Assembly (NCBI GenBank): GCA_024742455.1
Contig: JANSYL010000004.1
Coordinates: 149,972 to 213,971, forward strand
DNA: 64,000 nt
Direction of reading: 5' to 3'
Source of the DNA: Paracoccaceae bacterium
GTDB lineage: Bacteria; Pseudomonadota; Alphaproteobacteria; Rhodobacterales; Rhodobacteraceae
This document shows positions 27,488 to 36,189 of this stretch, one piece after another; the first letter of the stretch is position 1; each line of letters starts with the position of its first letter. The notes beneath the pieces were generated by a model. The model was not told where the DNA came from and made no database searches. It worked only from the letters and a program-made list of their open reading frames with translations. The translations under genes and the position numbers were made by a program.

Positions 27488-29401
27488 TTGGGCAACGCGC
27501 GAAATATCGCATTCTGGGTCATCCTGTTCCTTCTCATCCTGGCCCTGTTCAACCTTTTCTCGGGCGGCCAGAGCCAGGTGAACCAGCGCGGTGTCGCGTA
27601 TTCGGACTTCATCCAGCAGGTCGAAAACGGCGCCGTGGTTTCGGCCACGCTGGACGGCGAGAACGTGCAGTTCACCACCTCGGACGGTACCTTCGGCACC
27701 GTCGCCCCGGGCGACGCCAACACCACCGAACTGCTGCTTGAAAACGATGTCCGCATCGAGGCCACGCCGCAGGAACAGTCGGGCTTCTTCTCGGTGCTGT
27801 CGCTGTGGCTGCCGGTTCTGGTGCTGATCGGCATCTGGATCTTCTTCATGAACCGTATGCAGGGCGGCGGACGCGGCGGCGCGATGGGGTTCGGCAAATC
27901 CAAGGCCAAGCTTCTGACCGAGAAACATGGCCGCGTCACCTTCGACGACGTGGCCGGCATCGACGAGGCCAAGGAAGAGCTGGAAGAGATCGTGGAATTC
28001 CTGCGCAACCCGCAGAAATTCAGCCGCCTGGGCGGCAAGATCCCCAAGGGTGCGCTGCTGGTGGGTCCTCCGGGCACCGGTAAAACGCTGCTCGCCCGCG
28101 CCATCGCGGGTGAGGCGGGCGTGCCCTTCTTCACCATCTCGGGCTCGGATTTCGTGGAGATGTTCGTGGGTGTGGGCGCGTCCCGTGTGCGCGACATGTT
28201 CGAGCAGGCCAAGAAGAATGCGCCCTGTATCGTCTTCATCGACGAGATCGACGCGGTGGGCCGGAGCCGTGGCGTGGGCTACGGCGGCGGCAATGACGAA
28301 CGCGAACAGACGCTGAACCAGCTTCTGGTCGAGATGGACGGTTTCGAGGCCAACGAGGGCATCATCATCGTTGCGGCCACCAACCGCCCCGATGTTCTGG
28401 ACCCCGCGCTGCTGCGCCCGGGCCGGTTCGACCGACAGGTTCAGGTGCCCAACCCCGACATAAAGGGCCGGGAGCGTATCCTGGGCGTCCATGCCCGCAA
28501 GGTGCCGCTTGGTCCCGATGTCGACCTGCGCATCATCGCGCGCGGCACGCCGGGCTTCTCGGGCGCCGATCTGGCGAATCTGGTCAACGAATCCGCGCTG
28601 ATGGCGGCCCGCTTCGGGCGGCGTTTCGTGACCATGGAGGATTTCGAGAACGCCAAGGACAAGGTGATGATGGGGGCCGAACGCCGGTCGATGGTGATGT
28701 CGGACGAAGAGAAAAAGCTGACCGCCTATCACGAGGCAGGTCACGCCATCGTCGGCATGAACCTGCCGCAGCATGACCCGATCCACAAAGCCACGATCAT
28801 TCCGCGTGGCCGGGCCCTGGGCCTCGTGCTGTCGCTGCCCGAGAAGGACCGGATTTCGGCCAGCTACACCTTCTTTACCAGCCGCATCGCGATGGCGATG
28901 GGCGGGCGTGTTGCCGAAGAGATCAAGTTCGGCAAGGAAAACGTCACCTCGGGCGCCGCGCAGGACATCAAGATGGCCAGCCAGATGGCCCGCGCGATGG
29001 TCACGCAATACGGCTTTGCCGAGGAACTGGGCATGGTCGATTACGCCAATGAACAGCAATCCTATCTGGGTAATTTCGGGGGCGGCACCAACCACTCCGA
29101 AGACATGCAGAAAAAGATCGACGCCAAGGTCAAAGAGATCATCGACGAAGGCTATGCCACCGCCAAGCGTGTGCTGACCGAAAAGCGCGAGGATTGGGAG
29201 CGGCTGGCGCAGGGCCTGCTGGAATACGAGACCCTGACCGGATCCGAGATCAAGAAGGTGATCGCGGGCGAGCCGCTGAACCGCGGCGATGACGAGGATG
29301 ACGCCCCCACCTCGGGTGGCTCGTCGATCACCGCGATCCCCAAGACCAAGCCCAAGGCCAAGCCCGAGGATGATGGCGGGATGGAACCCGATCCGGCCTG
29401 A
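27488..29401 (+). CDS. ftsH: ATP-dependent zinc metalloprotease FtsH
   Basis: A 637-residue membrane-anchored AAA+ protease that degrades misfolded membrane proteins and regulators. There are two helices (about 6-24 and 101-121), Walker A GPPGTGKT at about 192-199, Walker B VFIDEID at about 249, the second region of homology [20 protein letters not shown], and the zinc site HEAGH at about 415. The TTG at 27488 is chosen for the CAAAGGAG site ahead and the family-typical start [18 protein letters not shown]. Confidence 0.97.
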   Translation: MGNARNIAFWVILFLLILALFNLFSGGQSQVNQRGVAYSDFIQQVENGAVVSATLDGENVQFTTSDGTFGTVAPGDANTTELLLENDVRIEATPQEQSGFFSVLSLWLPVLVLIGIWIFFMNRMQGGGRGGAMGFGKSKAKLLTEKHGRVTFDDVAGIDEAKEELEEIVEFLRNPQKFSRLGGKIPKGALLVGPPGTGKTLLARAIAGEAGVPFFTISGSDFVEMFVGVGASRVRDMFEQAKKNAPCIVFIDEIDAVGRSRGVGYGGGNDEREQTLNQLLVEMDGFEANEGIIIVAATNRPDVLDPALLRPGRFDRQVQVPNPDIKGRERILGVHARKVPLGPDVDLRIIARGTPGFSGADLANLVNESALMAARFGRRFVTMEDFENAKDKVMMGAERRSMVMSDEEKKLTAYHEAGHAIVGMNLPQHDPIHKATIIPRGRALGLVLSLPEKDRISASYTFFTSRIAMAMGGRVAEEIKFGKENVTSGAAQDIKMASQMARAMVTQYGFAEELGMVDYANEQQSYLGNFGGGTNHSEDMQKKIDAKVKEIIDEGYATAKRVLTEKREDWERLAQGLLEYETLTGSEIKKVIAGEPLNRGDDEDDAPTSGGSSITAIPKTKPKAKPEDDGGMEPDPA

Positions 29402-29423
29402 TCGGCTGAGCAGGAATTGACGA

Positions 29424-29450
29424 CCCCCGGCCCTGCGCCGGGGGTTTTTC
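29424..29450 (+). terminator. Terminator of ftsH
   Basis: CCCCCGGC/GCCGGGGG with a 5-base loop followed by TTTTTC, 22 bases after the ftsH stop. Confidence 0.9.
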
Positions 29451-29487
29451 TTTGCCTGACGAACCTAGGTCGCCCTATGGTCAGCCC

Positions 29488-29979
29488 ATGTCGCTTGCAG
29501 AATTCGCCCCTGTCGCCCATTTGCTGGCTGCCCTCGGCGTCATGGCCTCGCTGTTCTTTCTGGCATGGGAAACGCGACGGACACGCAAGCAGACCGAATT
29601 GACCAACTGGCGGGAACTGCTGGAAACGCTGGTCCTGTACAAGGGCCTGACCAATGACCCGGAATTCGCCGACCTGGTGGAGCGTGGGCACGCCGATTAC
29701 CGCGCGCTGAGCCCGGCGGACCAGCGACGCTTCGGCCTGTATCTGGAGCAGGGGATTCACGTCTACGGCAATTTCGTGAAGCACAACGACAGCCTGCCGA
29801 CCAAGCTTGCCGGGTTGGAGGATGCGGTGACGAATTACCTGATCGAGATGCTGACCACACCGGGAGGTGCTGTTTGGTGGGCGCAGAACCGGCCACTTGG
29901 TCGTTTCATGCCATCGACGTATCGCATGATTGACGACTGCATCGCACGCGGGCCGCAAAAGACCGACCCAAGCGGGTAA
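29488..29979 (+). CDS. Hypothetical membrane-anchored protein
   Basis: A 163-residue protein with one N-terminal hydrophobic segment (HLLAALGVMASLFFLAWETR) followed by a charged helical domain that contains TELTNWRELLETLVLYKG and LGRFMPSTYRMIDDC near the end. The layout resembles proteins of the DUF6082 type, but I am not certain of the family. ATG 29488 is used; an upstream TTG would extend it by 12 codons. Confidence 0.55.
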   Translation: MSLAEFAPVAHLLAALGVMASLFFLAWETRRTRKQTELTNWRELLETLVLYKGLTNDPEFADLVERGHADYRALSPADQRRFGLYLEQGIHVYGNFVKHNDSLPTKLAGLEDAVTNYLIEMLTTPGGAVWWAQNRPLGRFMPSTYRMIDDCIARGPQKTDPSG

Positions 29980-29986
29980 TCCGAAT

Positions 29987-30017
29987 GAAAAACCCCCGGA
30001 CTTTCTCCGGGGGTTTT
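29987..30017. terminator. Bidirectional terminator
   Basis: CCCCCGGA/TCCGGGGG (29993-30000/30006-30013), flanked by A-runs on the left and T-runs on the right, between two convergent genes. It can end transcription on both strands. Confidence 0.9.
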
Positions 30018-30038
30018 CTTTTGATCGGGGCGCGCGCG

Positions 30039-30329
30039 TTACTTGTTGTAACGCTTCATCGCGTCTTCCATGGATTTCTGCATCGCGGCCCAGGCCTTTT
30101 CCATGCCGGCCTGCATGTCCTTCCAGGCATCCATGTTGGCCTTGCCGAGGGATTCGAGCTGCGCCTCCATTTCCTTGCGCTGCTCCATCATGCTGTCCAT
30201 CTGCTTTTTCAGCTGGTCCTGGCTTTCAGCACCGGCAGACATCATCTGCTCCTGCACCTTTTTCATCTCGGCGGTCCAGCTTTCGATCTGGGCCTTGGCC
30301 TGGGCGAAATAGTCTGTCTGGTCGGTCAT
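30039..30329 (-). CDS. Met-rich coiled-coil protein
   Basis: A 96-residue soluble, almost entirely helical protein (MTDQTDYFAQAKAQIESWTA ... MKRYNK) made of heptad-like repeats, with about fifteen methionines and many Lys, Glu and Gln. There is no membrane segment. It could be a phasin-like or stress-associated structural protein, but no family is recognised. It has its own terminator, and a reasonable ribosome site (GGAGG) precedes the ATG. Confidence 0.75.
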   Translation of the reverse strand: MTDQTDYFAQAKAQIESWTAEMKKVQEQMMSAGAESQDQLKKQMDSMMEQRKEMEAQLESLGKANMDAWKDMQAGMEKAWAAMQKSMEDAMKRYNK

Positions 30330-30482
30330 GTCGGTCCTCCATTGGGTCGAGCGGTGCTAGGCTAACACGGATTCATGACAACGGACCGCGCCCCCGCGAC
30401 GCAGGGGGGCGCTGTGCGCGGTTTGTGTTGCTTAGCACGAAATAGCAGGCGCAGATGGGCGAGCCTGATGCCGGAGACCGCC

Positions 30483-31091
30483 ATGCCCGCCCTGATCCCC
30501 ACCGACTACACCGCCCGGGTCACCTGGCTCGGCCACAACGCCGACCGCGACGCGGCGCTGGAAACCGCGCCGCTTGACGAGATGCCGCTGACCTTTGCGG
30601 GCTACGCCGCCGAAAGCCGGGCGGGGCTGACGCGGCCCTCCGACAGCCGGGTGCTGGACCAATACCCGCGCGGCACCGAAATCCGCAACGTGCGCCAGTT
30701 GTCGATCCTGTCGGCGGAAGACCTTGCCGCGATTGCGGCCGAGATGGGCATCGACACGCTGCACCCCGCTTGGGTCGGCACGTCGATGGTGGTCGAGGGT
30801 ATCCCCGATTTCAGCCACATCCCGCCCTCGTCGCGCCTGCAATGCGAGGCGACGGGCACGACCCTGACCGTGGACATGGAAAACCGCCCCTGCATGCTGC
30901 CCGCCCCGGTGATCGAGAAATCGCATCCGGGGCGCGGCAAGGCGTTCAAGGCCGCCGCGCAGGGCAGGCGCGGTGTCACCGCCTGGGTCGAACGCGAAGG
31001 CGTCATTCGGCTTGGCGCGACGCTGCGCCTGCATGTGCCCGACCAACCGGCCTGGCCGCATCTGGACGCGGCCCGGCAAATTGCGGGCTAG
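30483..31091 (+). CDS. MOSC domain protein
   Basis: A 202-residue protein of the MOSC superfamily (the C-terminal domain of molybdenum cofactor sulfurases). Seen: WVGTSMVVEGIPDFSHIPPS, VDMENRPCMLPAPVI with the conserved Cys proposed to carry sulfur, and a beta-rich end (GVTAWVEREGVIRLGATLRL). The substrate is unknown. ATG 30483 follows a GGAG motif. Its TAG stop is shared on the other strand with a small ORF. Confidence 0.8.
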   Translation: MPALIPTDYTARVTWLGHNADRDAALETAPLDEMPLTFAGYAAESRAGLTRPSDSRVLDQYPRGTEIRNVRQLSILSAEDLAAIAAEMGIDTLHPAWVGTSMVVEGIPDFSHIPPSSRLQCEATGTTLTVDMENRPCMLPAPVIEKSHPGRGKAFKAAAQGRRGVTAWVEREGVIRLGATLRLHVPDQPAWPHLDAARQIAG

Positions 31092-31174
31092 ATCAGCCCG
31101 GCGGTCAGAACGGCCGAGGCCACGCCGATGGCGAAGCCGGAAATCGCTAGAAGGGCAGGGACGGAGACGGTCAT
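31088..31174 (-). CDS. 28-residue single-span membrane peptide
   Basis: This ORF is too short for usual gene callers. It would encode MTVSVPALLAISGFAIGVAS plus AVLTAGLI, almost entirely hydrophobic and of the right length for one membrane helix. Its TAG stop uses the same CTAG tetramer as the convergent MOSC gene. The ribosome site is weak. It could be a genuine small membrane protein or chance. Confidence 0.35.
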   Translation of the reverse strand: MTVSVPALLAISGFAIGVASAVLTAGLI

Positions 31175-31375
31175 GGCAATAGCTTCGTCTGCGGGGCGGG
31201 ATCACGCGGATACCGGTCAAGTTCGACAGACAGGGGTTTAGGAAGGGTTAACAAAGCCACAACGCCCCGAGCGACTGCGTATTCGCGACGCCACGCCGCG
31301 CAAGAACCCGCGCCAGGGGCGTCTTTGCGATTTCCGGTTGCTGCGGCAGGCTCACCCCCTGCAAAAGGAGGGTGC

Positions 31376-32092
31376 ATGACCGAGTCGCTTTTCATCGAGA
31401 TCATCGGCGCATTGGGCGTGGGCAGCTACGTGCTGTCCTACGCGCTGCTGCAGACCGGGGTGATCAAGGGCAACGGCTATATCTATCCGGGTATGAACCT
31501 GGCAGGGGCCAGTTTCGTCGCGGTGTCGCTGCTGAACAACTGGAACACTTGGCAGGCTCTGATCTCGGTCTTTTTCGCGACCTTTTCGATCATCGGGATC
31601 ATCCGCCATTACCGCCACACAAGAAAGCTGGCCTTCAACGCCGAGGAAGAAGCGTTTTTCGAGGCGCGGTTCTTTCCGCTCGTGTCACGGCTGAACATGC
31701 GCCGGTTGCTCGACCGTGGCGCATGGGAGGCGCTTGCCCCGGGCAGCGTCCTGACCACGCAGGGCGAAACCGTGACCCACCTGACCTATCTGGCCGAGGG
31801 CGGGGTCGATATCGTGGTCGATGGCCAGACCATCGCCCAACCGGGCCCAGGGGAATTCATTGGCGAGCTTGGCTGCCTGTCGCGCAACCCCGCCAGCGCC
31901 ACCGCCGTTCTGAACCAGCCGAGCCGGGTGTTCCGCATCACCTCCGACGCGCTTGCCGGTCTTTTGCGCAACAATCCCGAGTTGAACGGGCAGGTCGAGG
32001 CCGCATTGGCGGGCAATGTCCGATCAAAGCTGCTGGCCACGAACCGCAAACTGCAGGCGGTGCTGGCCGCCCAAGCCCAAGACACCCGATAA
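31376..32092 (+). CDS. CBU_0592-type membrane domain fused to a cNMP-binding domain
   Basis: A 238-residue protein. The N-terminal 80 residues hold three hydrophobic segments (IEIIGALGVGSYVLSYALLQ, MNLAGASFVAVSLLN, ALISVFFATFSIIGIIRHY), matching the CBU_0592 family. The C-terminal part is a CRP-like sensor with VLTTQGETVTHLTYLAEGGV and GPGEFIGELGCLSRNPASAT. The combination resembles Popeye-type cNMP proteins. An ideal ribosome site (AAAAGGAGGG) precedes ATG 31376. Confidence 0.8.
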   Translation: MTESLFIEIIGALGVGSYVLSYALLQTGVIKGNGYIYPGMNLAGASFVAVSLLNNWNTWQALISVFFATFSIIGIIRHYRHTRKLAFNAEEEAFFEARFFPLVSRLNMRRLLDRGAWEALAPGSVLTTQGETVTHLTYLAEGGVDIVVDGQTIAQPGPGEFIGELGCLSRNPASATAVLNQPSRVFRITSDALAGLLRNNPELNGQVEAALAGNVRSKLLATNRKLQAVLAAQAQDTR

Positions 32093-32262
32093 GAGGACGC
32101 GTGATTGGGCCTCGCAGCGCCTGACCCCGGCGGCGCGCGGTCCGTTCCCATCGGAAACCGGATTTGACGGCGCGCGCGGCGAATATGTCGGAAACGGTCC
32201 TTAACGCCCCGGAGATGCCCGCTATAGGCGAGTGACGACATCCAAAGGTCCGGGGAGGCACC

Positions 32263-33948
32263 ATGAAGGATATGGCGTTCAAATCCGATATCGAGATCGC
32301 CCGGGAGGCGCATAAAATCCCGATCCAGGAGGTCGGGGCGAAACTGGGCATCCCGTCTGACGCGCTGGTCCCCTATGGCCATGACAAGGCCAAGATCGGT
32401 CAGGATTTCATCGACGGTCTGGCCGACCGGCCCGATGGCAAGCTGATCCTGGTGACCGCGATCAATCCAACGCCTGCGGGCGAGGGCAAGACCACGACCA
32501 CGGTGGGCCTCGGCGACGGGCTGAACGCGATCGGCAAACGGGCCGCGATCTGTATCCGCGAAGCCTCGCTCGGGCCCTGTTTCGGGATGAAGGGCGGCGC
32601 GGCGGGCGGCGGTTATGCCCAGGTGGTGCCGATGGAGGAGATGAACCTTCATTTCACCGGCGATTTCCACGCGATCACGGCGGCCCATAACCTGCTGAGC
32701 GCGATGATCGACAACCACATCTACTGGGGCAACGAGCTTGGGATCGACGAACGCCGGGTGGTCTGGCGGCGCGTGCTCGACATGAACGACCGGGCGCTGC
32801 GCGACGTGGTCACCTCGCTCGGCGGGGTGGCCAACGGGTTCCCGCGCCAGACCGGCTTCGACATCACGGTCGCCTCGGAGGTGATGGCGATCCTTTGCCT
32901 GGCCGCAGATCTGGACGACCTGCAGCGGCGCCTGGGCGACATCATCGTGGCCTATACCCGCGCGCGCGACCCGATCTATGCCCGCGACCTGAAGGCCGAC
33001 GGCGCGATGACGGTGCTGCTGAAAGACGCCATGCAGCCGAACCTGGTGCAGACGCTGGAAAACAACCCCGCCTTCGTGCATGGCGGCCCCTTCGCCAATA
33101 TCGCGCATGGCTGCAATTCGGTGATCGCCACGAAGACCGCGCTGAAACTGGCCGATTACGTGGTGACCGAGGCCGGGTTCGGGGCCGATCTGGGCGCCGA
33201 GAAATTCATGAACATCAAGTGCCGCAAGGCCGGGATCGCGCCGGATGCGGTGGTGATCGTTGCCACTGTTCGGGCGATGAAGATGAACGGTGGCGTGGCC
33301 AAGGCCGATCTTGGGTCCGAGAACGTGGCAGCGGTCGAAAAGGGCTGCCCGAACCTTGGCCGGCATATCCGCAACGTCAAACAGTTCGGCGTGCCGGTGG
33401 TGGTGTCCATCAACCATTTCGCCGGTGACACCGAGGCCGAGATCGCCGCCGTCGAGGCCTATGTCGCGGCGCAGGGTGCCGAGGCGCTGGTCAGCCGCCA
33501 CTGGGCCGACGGGTCGGCGGGGATCACGCCGCTGGCCAGGAAGGTCGTCGAGATGGCCGAAAGCGGGCAGGCGCAGTTCGCGCCCCTCTATCCGGACGAG
33601 ATGCCACTGTTCGAAAAGATCGAACGCATCGCGAAATCGATCTACCATGCCTCTGAAGTCATAGCCGATCAGAAGGTCCGCGATCAGCTGAAGGCCTGGG
33701 AGGAGGCAGGCTATGGCCATCTTCCGGTCTGTATGGCGAAAACGCAGTATTCCTTTTCCACCGATCCCACCCTGCGGGGCGCACCGGAAGGTCATACCTT
33801 GCCGGTACGCGAGGTGCGGCTGAGCGCGGGTGCCGGGTTCATCGTTGTGATCTGCGGTGAGATCATGACCATGCCGGGACTGCCGCGCGTGCCCTCGGCC
33901 GAGGCCATCGGATTGAACGATCTGGGCCAGATCGAAGGCTTGTTCTAA
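32263..33948 (+). CDS. fhs: Formate-tetrahydrofolate ligase
   Basis: A 561-residue enzyme that makes 10-formyl-THF from formate, THF and ATP. Seen: the P-loop [40 protein letters not shown] and [20 protein letters not shown]. With folD about 100 bases downstream it forms a C1-folate module that can oxidise or assimilate formyl groups, for example from demethylation in marine bacteria. A GGGAGG motif precedes the ATG. Confidence 0.97.
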   Translation: MKDMAFKSDIEIAREAHKIPIQEVGAKLGIPSDALVPYGHDKAKIGQDFIDGLADRPDGKLILVTAINPTPAGEGKTTTTVGLGDGLNAIGKRAAICIREASLGPCFGMKGGAAGGGYAQVVPMEEMNLHFTGDFHAITAAHNLLSAMIDNHIYWGNELGIDERRVVWRRVLDMNDRALRDVVTSLGGVANGFPRQTGFDITVASEVMAILCLAADLDDLQRRLGDIIVAYTRARDPIYARDLKADGAMTVLLKDAMQPNLVQTLENNPAFVHGGPFANIAHGCNSVIATKTALKLADYVVTEAGFGADLGAEKFMNIKCRKAGIAPDAVVIVATVRAMKMNGGVAKADLGSENVAAVEKGCPNLGRHIRNVKQFGVPVVVSINHFAGDTEAEIAAVEAYVAAQGAEALVSRHWADGSAGITPLARKVVEMAESGQAQFAPLYPDEMPLFEKIERIAKSIYHASEVIADQKVRDQLKAWEEAGYGHLPVCMAKTQYSFSTDPTLRGAPEGHTLPVREVRLSAGAGFIVVICGEIMTMPGLPRVPSAEAIGLNDLGQIEGLF

Positions 33949-33956
33949 AAGGGGGC

Positions 33957-34009
33957 GGCGCGGGCGGGTCTGTGAACCCCGCCCGCGCCGGTCGCCGCCC
34001 CTGGGCGGC
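33957..34009 (+). terminator. Strong hairpins downstream of fhs
   Basis: A perfect 12-bp stem, GGCGCGGGCGGG/CCCGCCCGCGCC (33957-33968/33978-33989), is followed by GCCGCCC/GGGCGGC (33994-34000/34003-34009). There is no U-tract directly after the large stem; the T-run comes in the next element. The hairpins may attenuate read-through into folD. Confidence 0.6.
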
Positions 34010-34010
34010 T

Positions 34011-34047
34011 CCACCTCCGGTGGGAGTATTTTTGCCAAGACGAAGGG
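34011..34047 (+). repeat. Intergenic repeat element, copy 1
   Basis: CCACC-TCC-GGTGG, then GAGTATTTTTGCCAAGACG and AAGGG. It ends just ahead of folD and may supply its ribosome site. A related copy occurs at 38664-38695 on the other strand, also behind GC-rich hairpins. Confidence 0.6.
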
Positions 34048-34054
34048 GCATGGG

Positions 34055-34951
34055 ATGGCCGCGGATGTGATTGACGGGAAGGCCTTTGCGGCGGGCATGC
34101 GCGCGAGTATCGCCTCGGAGGTCGCAGCGTTGAAAGCGGCGGGCATTGTGCCAGGGCTGGCGGTGATCCTGGTGGGAGAGGACCCCGCGAGCGAGGTCTA
34201 TGTCGCGCATAAGCACAAGGCGACAGTGGAGGTCGGGATGACCTCCTTCGAACATCGCCTGCAGGCGGAGACGTCGGAGGCGGACTTGTTCGCCCTGATC
34301 GACAGTCTGAATGCCGATCCGGCGGTGCATGGCATCCTGTGCCAGTTCCCGGTGCCGGGTCATCTGGACGAACGGCGCACCGTGGCGCGGATCGACCCGG
34401 CCAAGGATGTCGACGGGCTGAGCGTGACCAATGCCGGGCTGCTGGCGACGGGCGGCGATGCGCTGGTCAGTTGTACGCCGCTTGGCTGCCTGATGCTGCT
34501 GCGCGACCGCTTGGGCGATCTGACCGGCAAGGAGGCGGTGGTGATCGGGCGGTCGAACCTGTTCGGCAAGCCGATGGCGCAGTTGCTTTTGCGCGAAAAC
34601 TGCACCGTGACCATCGCCCATTCGCGGACGCGGGATTTGCCCGGGGTCTGCCGCCGGGCCGATATTCTGGTGGCCGCCGTCGGCCGGGCCGAGATGGTCA
34701 AGGGCGATTGGGTCAAGCCCGGCGCCACGGTGATCGATGTGGGGATCACCCGGGTGCCGCATCCGGAAAAACCCGGCAAGACGCGGCTGTTGGGTGATGT
34801 GGATTTCGCCGAAGCAGCAGAGGTGGCAAGCGCGATCACGCCGGTGCCGGGCGGTGTGGGGCCGATGACGATCGCCTGTCTGCTCGCCAACACGTTGACA
34901 GCCTGCTGCCGTGCAGAAGGGCGACCGGTGCCTGAAGGGATGACGGTTTAG
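34055..34951 (+). CDS. folD: Bifunctional methylene-THF dehydrogenase/cyclohydrolase
   Basis: A 298-residue enzyme that interconverts methylene-, methenyl- and formyl-THF with NADP. Seen: [14 protein letters not shown] with the catalytic Lys, [20 protein letters not shown], the NADP-binding [15 protein letters not shown], and [18 protein letters not shown]. It acts with fhs upstream. The 3' end overlaps the convergent thioesterase gene by 4 nt. Confidence 0.97.
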   Translation: MAADVIDGKAFAAGMRASIASEVAALKAAGIVPGLAVILVGEDPASEVYVAHKHKATVEVGMTSFEHRLQAETSEADLFALIDSLNADPAVHGILCQFPVPGHLDERRTVARIDPAKDVDGLSVTNAGLLATGGDALVSCTPLGCLMLLRDRLGDLTGKEAVVIGRSNLFGKPMAQLLLRENCTVTIAHSRTRDLPGVCRRADILVAAVGRAEMVKGDWVKPGATVIDVGITRVPHPEKPGKTRLLGDVDFAEAAEVASAITPVPGGVGPMTIACLLANTLTACCRAEGRPVPEGMTV

Positions 34952-35376
34952 GCCGGGATCATCGTGCCCTGCAGCAATGCGACATCCCGGCGGGTCCCGT
35001 CGACGCGCTCCACGGCGACGGTGGCTTGCGTGATCAGCAGGCGGCGGCCGGGCTTGGCGACGGTTCCCGTGGCGATCAGGCGGACGCCGTCGGCGGGCGC
35101 GATCAGGTTGATCTTCATCTCGACCGTCAGCACCTCGGCCCCGAGCGGCATCATCGTCAGGGCGGCGTAGCCCGAAGCGCTGTCGCCCAACGCGAAAGTG
35201 GCTCCGGCATGGGCAAAGCCATGTTGCTGGTGGATAGCGGGGGTGATCGGGGCTGACAAGGTGACACGTCCTGGGGCGGTGTCATCAACCCGGGCGCCCA
35301 TCGTGCCCATCAGCCCCTGGGCTTCGAAGCTGGCCCGCAGCCGGGCGTCGATAGCAGCGAAATCCCTGTCGGTCAT
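34948..35376 (-). CDS. PaaI-type thioesterase
   Basis: A 142-residue hotdog-fold protein. Seen: [20 protein letters not shown], where the conserved H-G-G/A-x-x-x-x-x-D pattern forms the active site, and [13 protein letters not shown]. It probably hydrolyses acyl- or aryl-CoA. It is unusually close-packed with folD on the opposite strand. Confidence 0.85.
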   Translation of the reverse strand: MTDRDFAAIDARLRASFEAQGLMGTMGARVDDTAPGRVTLSAPITPAIHQQHGFAHAGATFALGDSASGYAALTMMPLGAEVLTVEMKINLIAPADGVRLIATGTVAKPGRRLLITQATVAVERVDGTRRDVALLQGTMIPA

Positions 35377-35429
35377 GATGGTCCTCCTGTCCGTCAGAAT
35401 GCGCTGTTTCGGGGCCCGTGTCCAAGGGG

Positions 35430-36101
35430 TCAGCGCGGCATCGGGATCGGCAGAGGTGCGCGGTCCGGGCCGGGCAGCAGAATCGCCCGGGCCGGATCCT
35501 GCATCAGGGCCGACAGTTCCGGGCGGTCGCAGTAAAGGCCGCCGGTATATGTGCCGTAGGCAGGCAGGATGATGCGCGCGCCATCGACCAGCACACAGCG
35601 GCGGCTGAGGCTGCGTCCCCGCGCCGTGATCCGGGCCTTAGGGTGGTAATGGCCCGAGACTTCATGGGTTTTGCCGGGATTGGCGATATGGCGGAACGTG
35701 ATGTCCTGCAAGGTCAGATCCGCCCGGTGCGTGCCGCCCAGATCGACCGGGCCGGGGTCGTGGTTGCCTTCGATCCAGACCCAGTGCCGCCCGGCCATGA
35801 GGCGGGCGAGGTCGTCGCGGGCGCTTTCCTCCATTGCTTCCGCCGCTGCCAGATCGTCGAAACTGTCGCCGAGGCAGATCACGGTTTTCGGGCCTGTCGC
35901 GGTGATGTCGGACGCGAGCCGGTCGAGTGTCGCGCGTGTCTCATAGGGGGGGAGAAGGCGGCCCTCGCGCCGGGCAATGCGGTCGGATTTTCCCAGATGC
36001 AGGTCGGAGACGCAGAGCAGGCGTTCATCGGCCCAGTAGAGCGCCCCCGAGGGCAGCGCGGTGAGGCTGTGACCGGCGAAGGTAAACGCGTGTCCGTTCA
36101 T
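35430..36101 (-). CDS. pdeM: Ligase-associated DNA-damage-response endonuclease PdeM
   Basis: A 223-residue metallophosphoesterase. All motifs are visible: DLHLGKSDRIARREG, GDSFDDLAA, GNHDPGP and GHYHPKA. PdeM proteins occur with a DEXH helicase, an exonuclease and an ATP-dependent ligase in a bacterial DNA-repair gene group. Here only the helicase is next to it. It lies 88 bases downstream of the helicase stop... upstream in coordinates, read after no shared promoter that I can see. Confidence 0.88.
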   Translation of the reverse strand: MNGHAFTFAGHSLTALPSGALYWADERLLCVSDLHLGKSDRIARREGRLLPPYETRATLDRLASDITATGPKTVICLGDSFDDLAAAEAMEESARDDLARLMAGRHWVWIEGNHDPGPVDLGGTHRADLTLQDITFRHIANPGKTHEVSGHYHPKARITARGRSLSRRCVLVDGARIILPAYGTYTGGLYCDRPELSALMQDPARAILLPGPDRAPLPIPMPR

Positions 36102-36189
36102 CCTTTGTTCACTATGATCTCAGAGGCGAACGGGCAAGAGGGGCCGGAAATGGATTACATTTCCAGCGAGATTCTCGGATTTTTGTAAG

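Noticed and set aside
31786..34146. Minus-strand open frame of 786 codons opposite fhs
   Set aside because: fhs is certain by motif and length; the antisense frame is a composition artefact.
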